A DNA stretch of 49,886 nucleotides from Methanocorpusculum sp. (GTDB lineage Archaea > Halobacteriota > Methanomicrobia > Methanomicrobiales > Methanocorpusculaceae), in contig DALTWF010000009.1 in NCBI GenBank assembly GCA_029987235.1, positions 1-49,886 of the forward strand, written 5' to 3'. This document shows positions 16,801 through 23,848 of the stretch, piece by piece (the stretch's first letter is position 1; every line of letters begins with the position of its first letter). Below the pieces are notes generated by a model, which was not told where the DNA came from, searched no databases, and saw only the letters and a program-made list of their open reading frames with translations. A program made the position numbers and the translations under genes.

Positions 16801-17595
16801 CTCTTAAATCTTATCGGCAACGCAGTCAAGTACACAAAAGAGGGAGGTTATGTCAAAGTATTCTGCGAGCAGACCGGAATGGAAAACGGGTATGGAATTT
16901 ACCGATATTCTGTAGAAGACAACGGTATCGGTATGTCAGAGGAGTTCCAGAAACATGCATTTGATGAATTCGCCCGCGAAGAAACAGCAACCGTAAGCGG
17001 CATTCAGGGAACGGGGCTTGGTCTTTCAGTCTGCAAAGCATTTGTCAACCTCATGGGCGGAACAATTGAATGCCAAAGCAAACAGGGAGTTGGAACAACC
17101 TTTACCGTAACCCTGCCGTTAAAACTGCAGGATGAAGACAAAGCAGAAGCAAGAGAGGAGGAGGAAAATCTGCAGAATTCTCTTGCATTTGAAGCAGCAC
17201 CCGAGCATGTTTTCGTTGATTTCACCGGAAAACGCGTGCTTTTAGTCGAAGACAATGAGATGAACCGCGAAATTGCAGCAGATATTTTAGAAGACGCCGG
17301 ATTTATCGTTGAATCTGCAGAAGACGGGTCAGTTGCGGTTAAACTGGTGAAAGAAAAAGGTCCTGCATACTTCGACTTCATCCTCATGGATATTCAGATG
17401 CCGGTAATGGACGGATATGCGGCAACAAAAGAAATCAGGAAACTGGACGGTGCAGAAAACCTGCCGATTATCGCAGTATCGGCAAATGCGTTTGCCGAGG
17501 ACAGAAAAGCGTCACTTGAGGCAGGAATGAACGACCATATTCCAAAGCCGATTGATGTCGGTATCCTGATGAAAACGATTGCAAGATTTTTGTAA
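13858..17595 (+). CDS. Soluble multi-PAS hybrid sensor histidine kinase
   Basis: A 1245-residue cytoplasmic hybrid kinase with no membrane segment. PAS_3-type domains are recognisable at about residues 195-290 ('IEYRMQTREGAYRWIHATGR') and 315-420 ('LKYRILRKNGEYVWYRATGR'). Three further modules of about 110 residues (around 30-155, 445-565 and 600-710) resemble one another: 'DLS' or 'NLKTG' start, 'VYPADRK'-like turn, 'NIRRELSKSSDFSI'-like helix and strand, and 'DDHVAVGFKDI' end. A coiled coil (about 815-860) leads to HisKA with His870 ('MSHDVRTP'), the ATPase domain ('NLIGNAVKYT', 'GTGLGLSV') and a receiver with Asp1178. Related modules occur in clostridial kinases and GGDEF proteins, so transfer is likely. 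Ligand unknown. It lies alone behind the ribosomal operon. Confidence 0.9.
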   Translation: MTDKRKDSIEPEIRHTGFETGELREAEDEHLALAKLAEIFQSFHYVDLSRDYLRNWKNAEEYESTYGSIGHYSDAIEDYINNNVAERDRKRCLKLTDPENIREEFKKRSRFSVEMTDIKLGRERILVYDFIRISPDGNRFVMCSTDMTETLETEKKLHNDLKSALDDALKANQKNEILNSIIKPGPWTFYYDKNNKYTGIKLTPECCNVVGNEADTLEDMLKLIHPEDIGRVLLVYNACLNDPLCKTPYDIEYRMQTREGAYRWIHATGRKRQNQDGSAEVYGVCINIDDIVARRNKEDRLYHIQSFGDMINAALWSIDFNEENTAVKVVWTQEFRHMFGFSGETDFPNTIEAWSCRLHPEDRQQTLKHLEECAKSRDIGKFVYDLKYRILRKNGEYVWYRATGRMENIGGGIRRMYGVIFDISAEKQLETANSKLAETNQKLARRMALSDYFLKSFVSSYYANLKTGTIGVLYADEKVKNNLNGKIQTCAQTIDWCLNTLVYSEDRKKVAQAFSIENIRRELSKSSDFSIVFRKAAPRENEFVRCMIIRGEDDDHVAVGFKDITDEIRAEKEQENRLKKAEESRRFLENFAKRYDLAFRTNLNDGSFAILKSTEALNAAKFSFKNMQEAGDFLINNLVYPADRKMLMHEMDTETVRQRLKETPTYNVEFRLSIKGVELWNEMSVTSIGNDEIAVGFVEKDREITNKRILEIITKDSEGLYVVNLDTNIMKAFKATGLMADKPQIARYSDVMKKFGIGMTDDARKYFEAVSDCANCKDILQRNGKAEFVYLSPHFGGKPVWLKMESYVLTYRDGIPETMLVRSIKVDAMQRERLELNKQVAEQKEKLEKALDEAEAANKAKSAFLFSMSHDVRTPMNAILGFTNMALKHPEDKEKVIDSLEKTKQAGNLLLSLINSVLDMSRIESGNAKLEEIPSNVMHSYDKIESTMMELAKTKDIDLSFTFGKIKNRFVFADTDRCSRVLLNLIGNAVKYTKEGGYVKVFCEQTGMENGYGIYRYSVEDNGIGMSEEFQKHAFDEFAREETATVSGIQGTGLGLSVCKAFVNLMGGTIECQSKQGVGTTFTVTLPLKLQDEDKAEAREEEENLQNSLAFEAAPEHVFVDFTGKRVLLVEDNEMNREIAADILEDAGFIVESAEDGSVAVKLVKEKGPAYFDFILMDIQMPVMDGYAATKEIRKLDGAENLPIIAVSANAFAEDRKASLEAGMNDHIPKPIDVGILMKTIARFL

Positions 17596-17604
17596 GAGCA
17601 GACG

Positions 17605-17635
17605 GTCCGGATAAAAACCGGACACCTGTTATTTT
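17605..17635 (+). terminator. Hairpin after the multi-PAS kinase
   Basis: GTCCGG (17605-17610) pairs with CCGGAC (17618-17623) around an A-rich loop, followed by a T-rich stretch. It lies between the kinase stop and the convergent DUF3795 gene. Confidence 0.5.
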
Positions 17636-17654
17636 TACGCGAAAAAAAAGAGGG

Positions 17655-17996
17655 TTATTTTGCGGCCATCAGGTTCGCTTTCGCTTCTTCACTGTGGTCG
17701 GTAATCATCTTCAGTTTATCGCAGGTTTCAAAGTCCGCACAGCCGCTGCAGATGCTAATCTCTTTTGCAGCCGCACATTTTCTGATTTCGCACAATTCCT
17801 CACAGAAATACGTCTTCACGCCGTTTGATTTGCAGCCAAGGCAGTTTATCATCTCTTTGGTTATTTCTACGTTATTTAACTGCGACCAGTGCTTTGCAAC
17901 CTTTTCCCTGAGTGCATCATCATTGGTTATTGTAGCGATTCGTGCATCACATTTTTCGCAGTCAAGACCGCAATATGCAATAGTATTCTTTACCAT
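17655..17996 (-). CDS. DUF3795 cysteine-rich protein
   Basis: A 113-residue protein with the DUF3795 signature: 'YCGLDCEKCDA' at the N-terminus, 'CLGC' in the middle and 'CAAAKEISICSGCADFETC' near the end. The regularly spaced cysteines suggest a zinc or iron-sulfur site; the function of the family is not established. It follows moaC by 6 nt, so it is the last gene of the moaA-moaE-moaC transcript. That position hints at a link with cofactor synthesis, but this is inference from context only. Confidence 0.85.
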   Translation of the reverse strand: MVKNTIAYCGLDCEKCDARIATITNDDALREKVAKHWSQLNNVEITKEMINCLGCKSNGVKTYFCEELCEIRKCAAAKEISICSGCADFETCDKLKMITDHSEEAKANLMAAK

Positions 17997-18002
17997 GATA
18001 CC

Positions 18003-18470
18003 TTATCCTTTTATTTTTTCGACAACATGCACATTTTCAATCCGGGTAACCGGATACTGCCCGTTTGCATCTTTTTCGGCGGATTTGACCATATCCCAGA
18101 TGGTGTCAAGCGCCACTAAAACACCGGTCAGAGCTTCCATTTCGATACCGGTCTTGCCGAAGGTTTTTACCTGACAGCGTGCCTCAATGTACTCGGCAGT
18201 CTGGATAAAATCAATTTCCACACCGCTTACCGGAATCGGATGACACATGGGAATAATCTCCCAGGTCCGCTTGACCGCCATAATTCCTGCAACCTGAGCG
18301 GTTGCAAGGACATTGCCCTTAATCACTGTACCTTCCGAAATTGCTTTCAGCGTTTCGGGTCTTAAATAGATTTTTCCTGATGCAGCCGCTTTTCGTGCAA
18401 CATCAGTCTTTGCAGAAATATCCACCATGTGGACCTCCTGTTTTTCATTCAGATGTGTAAATTCAGGCAT
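18003..18470 (-). CDS. moaC: Cyclic pyranopterin monophosphate synthase MoaC
   Basis: MoaC (155 residues) converts the MoaA product into cyclic pyranopterin monophosphate, the second half of the first step of molybdopterin synthesis. Family motifs are the start 'MVDISAKTDVARKA', 'GNVLATAQVAGIMAVKRTWEIIPMCHPI' in two adjacent blocks, and 'GIEMEALTGVLVALDTIWDMVK' near the C-terminus. Its ATG directly adjoins the moaE stop, so the two are translated from one message. Confidence 0.97.
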   Translation of the reverse strand: MPEFTHLNEKQEVHMVDISAKTDVARKAAASGKIYLRPETLKAISEGTVIKGNVLATAQVAGIMAVKRTWEIIPMCHPIPVSGVEIDFIQTAEYIEARCQVKTFGKTGIEMEALTGVLVALDTIWDMVKSAEKDANGQYPVTRIENVHVVEKIKG

Positions 18471-18875
18471 TTAATGCACCCATTCCCCTAATTTTCCGTT
18501 TGCAAGAACCTCCTGCTTCCAGACAGGGACTTTTTCTTTAATCCGCTCGATAACAAGCCGTGACGCATCATACGCTTCGGCACGGTGGGCAGCACAGACA
18601 ACAGTAACCACAATCGTTTCACCGACTGAAAGTCTGCCGTAGCGGTGAATGATGTGACATGCTCTGACACCTGCTATACTTCGTGCTTCTGCGGAAATAT
18701 CCGCAAGGTCTTTTTCCGCTGCCGGAACAAACGCTTCAATTTCAAGCCCTTCCATTCCGTCATCCCGTACACAGCCGGTAAAAACCAGCTGTGCACCATC
18801 AGCAGGGTCACGCGTTTCTCCAAGCAGCCGGTTTATGTCAATGTCTTCTTTTTGCATCCTGCAGATGTCAGTCAC
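18471..18875 (-). CDS. moaE: Molybdopterin synthase catalytic subunit MoaE
   Basis: MoaE-type protein of 134 residues, the large catalytic subunit of molybdopterin synthase that inserts the dithiolene sulfurs. Visible features are 'GAQLVFTGCVRDD', 'HIIHRYGRLSVGETIVVTV' and the catalytic-lysine region 'IKEKVPVWKQEVLANGKLGEWV'. It overlaps the end of moaA by 4 nt and abuts moaC. No MoaD sulfur carrier is encoded in this cluster, so it must lie elsewhere or be replaced by another ubiquitin-like protein. Confidence 0.93.
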   Translation of the reverse strand: MTDICRMQKEDIDINRLLGETRDPADGAQLVFTGCVRDDGMEGLEIEAFVPAAEKDLADISAEARSIAGVRACHIIHRYGRLSVGETIVVTVVCAAHRAEAYDASRLVIERIKEKVPVWKQEVLANGKLGEWVH

Positions 18876-19831
18876 TTGTTTTCACCTCTGAAATACGGCG
18901 CACGGTTGTGCACAGCCTGTCGGACTGCATCACGCAGAGCTTCACCGTGCAGACCTTTCATGCTTACCTCGTTGCCGCAGCGCAGGAGGCACGGTTTGAG
19001 TAAGCCGTCTGAGGTTATACGAAGCCGGTTGCAGTTTGCACAGAACTCCGCATTGTGCATCGGACGTACTATTTCTACTGTTGCACCGTTGAGATTATAT
19101 TTATGGCGGTGATGCATTCTCCGTGTAGTGACCTGCGCTGCTTCGCGTTTGAACCGTTCTTCAAGTTCTGCGGCAAACCGGTGGTTTTCATGAACCGAGG
19201 TATCAGCCCCGTCTGTCCACCCGTTCAGGTCCATCAACTCAATAAACTGCAGAATCAAATCATCGCGTCCGCGGACAAAGGAGAGGAAGTCTTCAACTTC
19301 ATCATCATTGATACCGGGTAGAAGAACTGTATTGATTTTAACCGGCGTAAGCCCTGCTGCTCTTGCCGCCTCAAGTCCTTCAAGAACCTGCGGGAGCAGG
19401 TTTTTTCCGGTGATTTTTGCATACCGCTCGGGCTTCAGGGAATCAATACTGATATTGACACGGGCAAGTCCCGCCTCCTTTAAGGGAACGGCAAGTTCTT
19501 TGAGCCTGGTTCCGTTGGTTGTCATGGATATTTCAAGCCCGTCTTTGGGCAGGGCGGCAATAAGTTCAACCAGGTCGCGGCGAAGTGTCGGTTCTCCTCC
19601 GGTGAGTTTGAGTGTGCGTACACCGAGACTTTGCAGGAGACTGACCACCTCAACAATCTCGTCACGGGAAAGTTCACTTCCCGCCTCCTTGCGCACGCAG
19701 CCCTCGTTGATGTCCTCGCCTTCACGGTGACAGTAAATACAGCGCAGATTACATGCGGAGTTTAGAGCAATGCGGACATCGGTAATCCGCCGTCCGAATG
19801 TGTCTGTCATGAGTATATCTGCACCGGTCAT
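18872..19831 (-). CDS. moaA: GTP 3',8-cyclase MoaA (radical SAM)
   Basis: A 319-residue radical SAM enzyme that rearranges GTP in the first step of molybdopterin (or tungstopterin) synthesis. The SAM cluster motif 'CNLRCIYC' is at residues 27-34, 'LTGGEPTLR' follows, and the second C-terminal cluster is supplied by 'CANCNRLRITSDGLLKPCL'. The arginine-rich GTP-side motif is present. It is first in the operon moaA-moaE-moaC-DUF3795 and divergent from moeA. A 10-bp inverted repeat covers its probable promoter. Confidence 0.97.
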   Translation of the reverse strand: MTGADILMTDTFGRRITDVRIALNSACNLRCIYCHREGEDINEGCVRKEAGSELSRDEIVEVVSLLQSLGVRTLKLTGGEPTLRRDLVELIAALPKDGLEISMTTNGTRLKELAVPLKEAGLARVNISIDSLKPERYAKITGKNLLPQVLEGLEAARAAGLTPVKINTVLLPGINDDEVEDFLSFVRGRDDLILQFIELMDLNGWTDGADTSVHENHRFAAELEERFKREAAQVTTRRMHHRHKYNLNGATVEIVRPMHNAEFCANCNRLRITSDGLLKPCLLRCGNEVSMKGLHGEALRDAVRQAVHNRAPYFRGENK

Positions 19832-19839
19832 ACTTGAAT

Positions 19840-19870
19840 ATAGATAATAGAGTCGCGCGATATTATCTAT
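19840..19870. promoter_or_regulatory. Inverted repeat in the moaA-moeA divergent promoter
   Basis: ATAGATAATA (19840-19849) and TATTATCTAT (19861-19870) form a perfect 10-bp inverted repeat with an 11-bp spacer. They lie 9-39 bp before the moaA ATG, so they overlap the moaA core promoter. Further towards moeA are AT-rich direct repeats (ACATCAATT twice, TTAATTAA twice). The layout suits a repressor operator, perhaps a molybdate- or tungstate-responsive one; the regulator is not visible. Confidence 0.5.
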
Positions 19871-19976
19871 CTTGCGATTTCGTACATCAATTACATCAAT
19901 TTAATTAATTAAGTTTAATTAACTACATTAACAATTTACCATCGATTTTTTGATGATACAAAGACAATACTGATGT

Positions 19977-21395
19977 ATGCAAAAGATATTCTATTCAGAA
20001 GCATCTGCCCTTGTCCGCTCAGTTCCCCCTTCATTTACTGTACGCCGCATGCCTATTGCACAGGCGGTCGGAAAAATACTGGCAGAGCCTGTTTTCGCAC
20101 AATATAATGTTCCGCCTGCACCTGTTTCTGCAATGGACGGATTTGCCGTTACTGCAAAAGATACTGCAGCAGCCTCTGAAAATTCCCCGGTCATGATTTC
20201 TTCCTGCGAACAGGTAAACACCGGAAATGTGGTTCGTCCTCCGTTTGATGCCGTAATAATGATAGAAGACGTAAAACTCTGCCAGGACTCAATACAAATC
20301 ACCGCACCGGTTGAAGCAGGACGAAACGTCCGCGCAACTGCAGAGGATATTCGAAAAAACGGTCTGGTTCTTCCGGCCGGTGTATGTCTCCGCTCGTTTG
20401 ATATCGGTGCAGCTGCAGGATACGGGATTACCGAAGTTGCTGTGATGTCAGTCAGAGCCGGAATTATTCCTACCGGCACTGAACTTGTATCTCCCGGCTG
20501 TGTTCCGAAACCGGGCGAGGTTGTTGAAAGCAACAGTATAATGGCAGAAGCATACCTGAAAGAGTTCGGAGTTGATGTAACCTGTTATTCTCCGGTTTCA
20601 GATGATGCGGAAAAAATCCGTGCGGCTCTGATAAAAGCTGTTGCGGAAAATGATATGGTTCTGATTTCGGCAGGTTCTTCAATGGGAACAAGGGATTTTA
20701 CCTCATCGGTGATTGAAGAACTCGGCGACCTGAAATTCCACGGGGTTTTCATGAAACCGGCAAAACCGTCCATGCTTGGTATCGTAGAGAACAAACCGGT
20801 TATCGGCATGCCGGGTTTCCCGCTTGCCGCACAGACTACGCTTCGTATGCTGGTCAGACCAATGTTTGAGGCATGGGGTTTACTTTGTCCTCCGGCACCG
20901 GTTGTATCAGTTATTGCCGGGTCAAAAATAAAATCAGAGGATTCTATAGACGAATTCCGTTTTGCCTCGGTCGGCAAGGCGGATGGAAAAATTGTTGCTC
21001 TTGCCCAGGCACGTTCTGCAAGTATGCAGATGAGTGCTATACGAGCAAATGCGTATCTGCACATTCCGCGCGGTACCGCAATAATTGAAGCAGGAGACAG
21101 TGTTGATGCAACGCTGAATGTACCATTTTCAGATATCGGGCGGACGGTTCTTTTCGGCGGAGTATGTACGCAGGGTGCAGAAAAACTCACGGAATCTGCT
21201 GCATCGAGGGGATATTTCATCCGTTTCGGCGAGGCAGGAACAGCGGAACTCGAAAAAGGGTTCTGCCATGGTATTGTTTCGCAAAAACCGGTTGAGGAAT
21301 TTGACAGTATCCGGCTTTGTGACGGATCATATATTAATTTCCGGCGTGATTCTAAGGAAGCAAAGCTGATAATGCAGTTTGCGGGGGAGTTCTGA
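19977..21395 (+). CDS. moeA: Molybdopterin molybdenumtransferase MoeA with extra C-terminal region
   Basis: MoeA inserts molybdate (or tungstate) into adenylylated molybdopterin. The 472-residue protein has the expected 'PPAPVSAMDGFAV', 'GRNVRATAEDIRKNG', 'IIPTGTELVSPG', 'ISAGSSMGTRDF', 'HGVFMKPAKPSMLG' and 'VIGMPGFPLAAQT' motifs. A tail of about 75 residues beyond the usual end ('LFGGVCTQGAEKLTES', 'LEKGFCHGIVSQKP') looks like the start of the PBP-like domain fused to some MoeA proteins, but it is cut short. moaB follows with a 1-nt overlap. It is divergent from the moaA operon. Confidence 0.93.
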   Translation: MQKIFYSEASALVRSVPPSFTVRRMPIAQAVGKILAEPVFAQYNVPPAPVSAMDGFAVTAKDTAAASENSPVMISSCEQVNTGNVVRPPFDAVIMIEDVKLCQDSIQITAPVEAGRNVRATAEDIRKNGLVLPAGVCLRSFDIGAAAGYGITEVAVMSVRAGIIPTGTELVSPGCVPKPGEVVESNSIMAEAYLKEFGVDVTCYSPVSDDAEKIRAALIKAVAENDMVLISAGSSMGTRDFTSSVIEELGDLKFHGVFMKPAKPSMLGIVENKPVIGMPGFPLAAQTTLRMLVRPMFEAWGLLCPPAPVVSVIAGSKIKSEDSIDEFRFASVGKADGKIVALAQARSASMQMSAIRANAYLHIPRGTAIIEAGDSVDATLNVPFSDIGRTVLFGGVCTQGAEKLTESAASRGYFIRFGEAGTAELEKGFCHGIVSQKPVEEFDSIRLCDGSYINFRRDSKEAKLIMQFAGEF

Positions 21396-21883
21396 TGTCG
21401 TCAGGACACCATCTTCCGGTTGCTGTTTCTGCTTCGGTTATCACGGTTTCTTCCAGCCGGACGGATAAAACGGATTTGTCGGGGAAAATAATCTGTGAGG
21501 CGTTTGCAAATGCTGATATGACCTGCTGTGAACCGGTAATTGTGAAGGATGACGAAAAAGAGATTCGTGATGCTGTGCTTTCTGCCCTTGAATCGTCAAA
21601 TTGTGTTGTGGTTAACGGTGGAACAGGGATTACGCATGATGACTGTACAATTGAAGCAGTAATGCCGCTGTTTGAAAAAACAATGGACGGGTTTGGAGAA
21701 CTCTTCCGTATGAAAAGTATAGCGCAGGTGGGAAATGCAGTGATTTTATCGCGTGCGGCAGCAGGGATTATAAAAGGGAAAGCGGTCTTTTGCATCCCGG
21801 GTTCGCCAAAAGCGGTGAAACTTGCATCAGAAGAGATTATTGTTCCGGAAATCAGACATATTCTGACGCATGCAGGACAGTAG
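21395..21883 (+). CDS. moaB: Molybdopterin adenylyltransferase, MoaB/MogA family
   Basis: A 162-residue protein that activates molybdopterin by adenylylation before metal insertion. It shows the family's 'ASVITVSSSRT', 'VVVNGGTGITHDD', the 'MDGFGELFRMKSI' segment and 'AVFCIPGSPKAVKLA'. Its ATG overlaps the moeA stop (TGATG), which couples translation of the two consecutive enzymes. It ends 13 bp before the stop of the convergent mobB gene. Confidence 0.93.
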   Translation: MSSGHHLPVAVSASVITVSSSRTDKTDLSGKIICEAFANADMTCCEPVIVKDDEKEIRDAVLSALESSNCVVVNGGTGITHDDCTIEAVMPLFEKTMDGFGELFRMKSIAQVGNAVILSRAAAGIIKGKAVFCIPGSPKAVKLASEEIIVPEIRHILTHAGQ

Positions 21884-21896
21884 GCTGTATATGCGG

Positions 21897-22322
21897 TTAT
21901 CTTTTCCGCGGCTCATAAACCGCGAAGGAATACCGTATTTTTAGTATTTCCTCTACAGAAGGGTCATGCAGAAGTTCTTTTTCAGGATATAAGTCACCCA
22001 GGGCAACACAGGGATAGCCGAGTTCCTTGAATCCTTCAATGACCACATAATCATACCTCATAAACGCATAAAAGTCAAGAATCGTAAAGACATCAGTATC
22101 ACGCAGTGTAATCACGGTTTTTTCCCCGTCGATTCCCGCACCGCATAATGCTCCTGCATTATAATGGAGAGTGGTATCTTTGCCATCGGGAAGAGCAAAG
22201 GTGTGATGACCGAGATGTTTGATTGTCGCAACCTGTGCTATTTTTGCAAGTTCCGGAACAAGACGGGTAACCAGCGTGGTCTTTCCCGAATTGGAATGAC
22301 CCACAATACTTATGATGCGCAT
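21897..22322 (-). CDS. mobB: Molybdopterin-guanine dinucleotide biosynthesis protein MobB
   Basis: A 141-residue P-loop GTP-binding protein with the Walker A motif 'GHSNSGKTT' at the N-terminus, 'VATIKHLGHHTF' and a later 'YDYVVIEGFKELGYP'. MobB assists attachment of GMP to the cofactor; the bis-MGD form is used by formate dehydrogenase, which is encoded next on the same strand. MobA itself is not in the window. The gene is slightly shorter than many bacterial MobB proteins but complete. Confidence 0.92.
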   Translation of the reverse strand: MRIISIVGHSNSGKTTLVTRLVPELAKIAQVATIKHLGHHTFALPDGKDTTLHYNAGALCGAGIDGEKTVITLRDTDVFTILDFYAFMRYDYVVIEGFKELGYPCVALGDLYPEKELLHDPSVEEILKIRYSFAVYEPRKR

Positions 22323-22420
22323 GTGTTTTTATATTGGTGCTCACGTATTTTATGCGTTTTGTATTCGCATTCAATCACTGGTAATTTTTCATCTGAAATT
22401 TTACCGGTGGATTTTTTCAA

Positions 22421-22470
22421 ACGGAAAAAAAGTCACTGACTTTTATTGACGGCGAAAAAAACGACCGGCT
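22421..22470. repeat. GAAAAAAAGTCAC element and a degenerate copy 29 bp on
   Basis: ACGGAAAAAAAGTCACTG (GTCAC at 22432-22436) is followed 29 bp later by GGCGAAAAAAACGACCGG. This matches the elements at 5786-5864 and, inverted, at 38006-38076. No gene is visible in 22323-22589. Confidence 0.45.
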
Positions 22471-22545
22471 GAAAATCAAAACCGGTTTCAAAAACCGGAT
22501 ACACTTTGAATAGAAAAACAAACAAAAAAGGACAATAGAAAAGGA

Positions 22546-22568
22546 GTGGAAACTCCACCCCTTTTTTT
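22546..22568. terminator. Small hairpin with T-run beside fdhB
   Basis: GTGGA (22546-22550) pairs with TCCAC (22554-22558), followed on the plus strand by a run of T. It lies immediately past the fdhB stop and may mark the 3' end of the fdhAB transcript, although the T-run has the better orientation for the plus strand. Confidence 0.35.
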
Positions 22569-22589
22569 TGAGGTTAACTATTCCGGGAT

Positions 22590-23846
22590 TTACTGTTCTG
22601 CGCCAAAGACGTTTTCGTAAATCATATCGGAGCCGGTTGCGTTCAGACGTGCACGCTCGTCGGCTTCCTCTGCGAATGCAAGGACCGGAAGTTCCATGTC
22701 GTAACCCGGCTTGTGACCGAACATCTTTTCAAGCTCGACCTGCTGGGCGTGCATGAACATAGAGTTGGGGATATCCATCGGACAAAGTTCCTGACACTGA
22801 CCGCAGTTGACACAGGAGTCTGCAATGTGTGCGAATCTGATCATCTGGAACATGAAGTCCGGCGGGATGATACCCGGTCTTACTAAGTGCGGCTTCTTGG
22901 TGGAACACTCGACACAGTAGCAGATCGGACAGTTCTCGATACAGCCGTAGCATTTGATACAGCGGGAAGTCTCAGCCATAATCTTCTGTAAGCGCTCGGT
23001 TCCCTCACCGAGGGTTGCAAACTGTGCTGCCTGACCTTTCTTACCCATCTTGATCATGACGTTTTCAATCTTACCGCGGATCTCAAGTCCCTTTGCTTCC
23101 GGTGCGCAGGTCTCAAGCTTGCCTGCTTTTACTGCACCGTCAAGGACGAATGCACCCTTGTCAGAGCAGACTTCAACGAAGGTTGCCTTGCCTGCTTTGT
23201 CGCCCATGACACCCCAGTTTCCGCATGCGAGATCGCACTGGCGCGGAATCTTGGTTTCACAGCGCTGGCAGTTTAAGCGGCGACCCATGCCTTCAGCTTC
23301 AAGGTCATCGACTTTGATGCCTTTGGTCTGTTCCTTGCCGTTCTCATCGATGTATTCGATGATAAACTGTCCTTTGTCGATTTCCTCTTTGATGACCTTG
23401 TCAGGGTTGACACCGTACTTTTCACGAATCATCTTGCGTGCCATCTGCGGAGAGATGGAACCACCGCAGTTCAGACCGATGGAGATGACATTGTCCATGT
23501 TAATCTGGCTGCGTTTTGCAAGTTCGTAGAGTGCTTTTGCATCGCATCCTTTGCAGGTGATTGCGACTTTCATGTCCTTTGCACCGTTTAAGTACTTCTT
23601 GATGAGCTTCGGAAGAAGCAGAGTACCGCAGTGGAGAGATCCTGCACATTTGTCGATTTCTGCCGGGTCGGTAATGAATGCCGGCTGCGGGTCGTAAAGA
23701 TCGACTCCTTTTCTGACGGTTAAAACCATGTCAACAATCTTGTTCTCAAGTAAGTACTTGAGCATTGTGGACACAGCTCCACCGCATTCGCCCTTAATGT
23801 TTGCGTCTTTTGTCCATGCGTAGAAGACATCGCCTTTTGCTGACAT
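22590..23846 (-). CDS. fdhB: Coenzyme F420-dependent formate dehydrogenase beta subunit
   Basis: FdhB (418 residues) carries FAD and iron-sulfur clusters and passes electrons from formate oxidation to coenzyme F420. It belongs to the FrhB/FdhB family. The F420-binding part at the N-terminus shows 'GECGGAVSTMLKYLLE' and 'AITCKGCDAKAL'. Two ferredoxin-type clusters lie near the C-terminus ('CIKCYGCIENCPICYC' and 'CVNCGQCQELCPMDIPN'). It starts two bases behind fdhA, and the AAGGAGG ribosome-binding site overlaps the end of fdhA. Formate is therefore a likely electron donor for methanogenesis in this organism. Confidence 0.97.
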   Translation of the reverse strand: MSAKGDVFYAWTKDANIKGECGGAVSTMLKYLLENKIVDMVLTVRKGVDLYDPQPAFITDPAEIDKCAGSLHCGTLLLPKLIKKYLNGAKDMKVAITCKGCDAKALYELAKRSQINMDNVISIGLNCGGSISPQMARKMIREKYGVNPDKVIKEEIDKGQFIIEYIDENGKEQTKGIKVDDLEAEGMGRRLNCQRCETKIPRQCDLACGNWGVMGDKAGKATFVEVCSDKGAFVLDGAVKAGKLETCAPEAKGLEIRGKIENVMIKMGKKGQAAQFATLGEGTERLQKIMAETSRCIKCYGCIENCPICYCVECSTKKPHLVRPGIIPPDFMFQMIRFAHIADSCVNCGQCQELCPMDIPNSMFMHAQQVELEKMFGHKPGYDMELPVLAFAEEADERARLNATGSDMIYENVFGAEQ

Positions 23847-23848
23847 GT

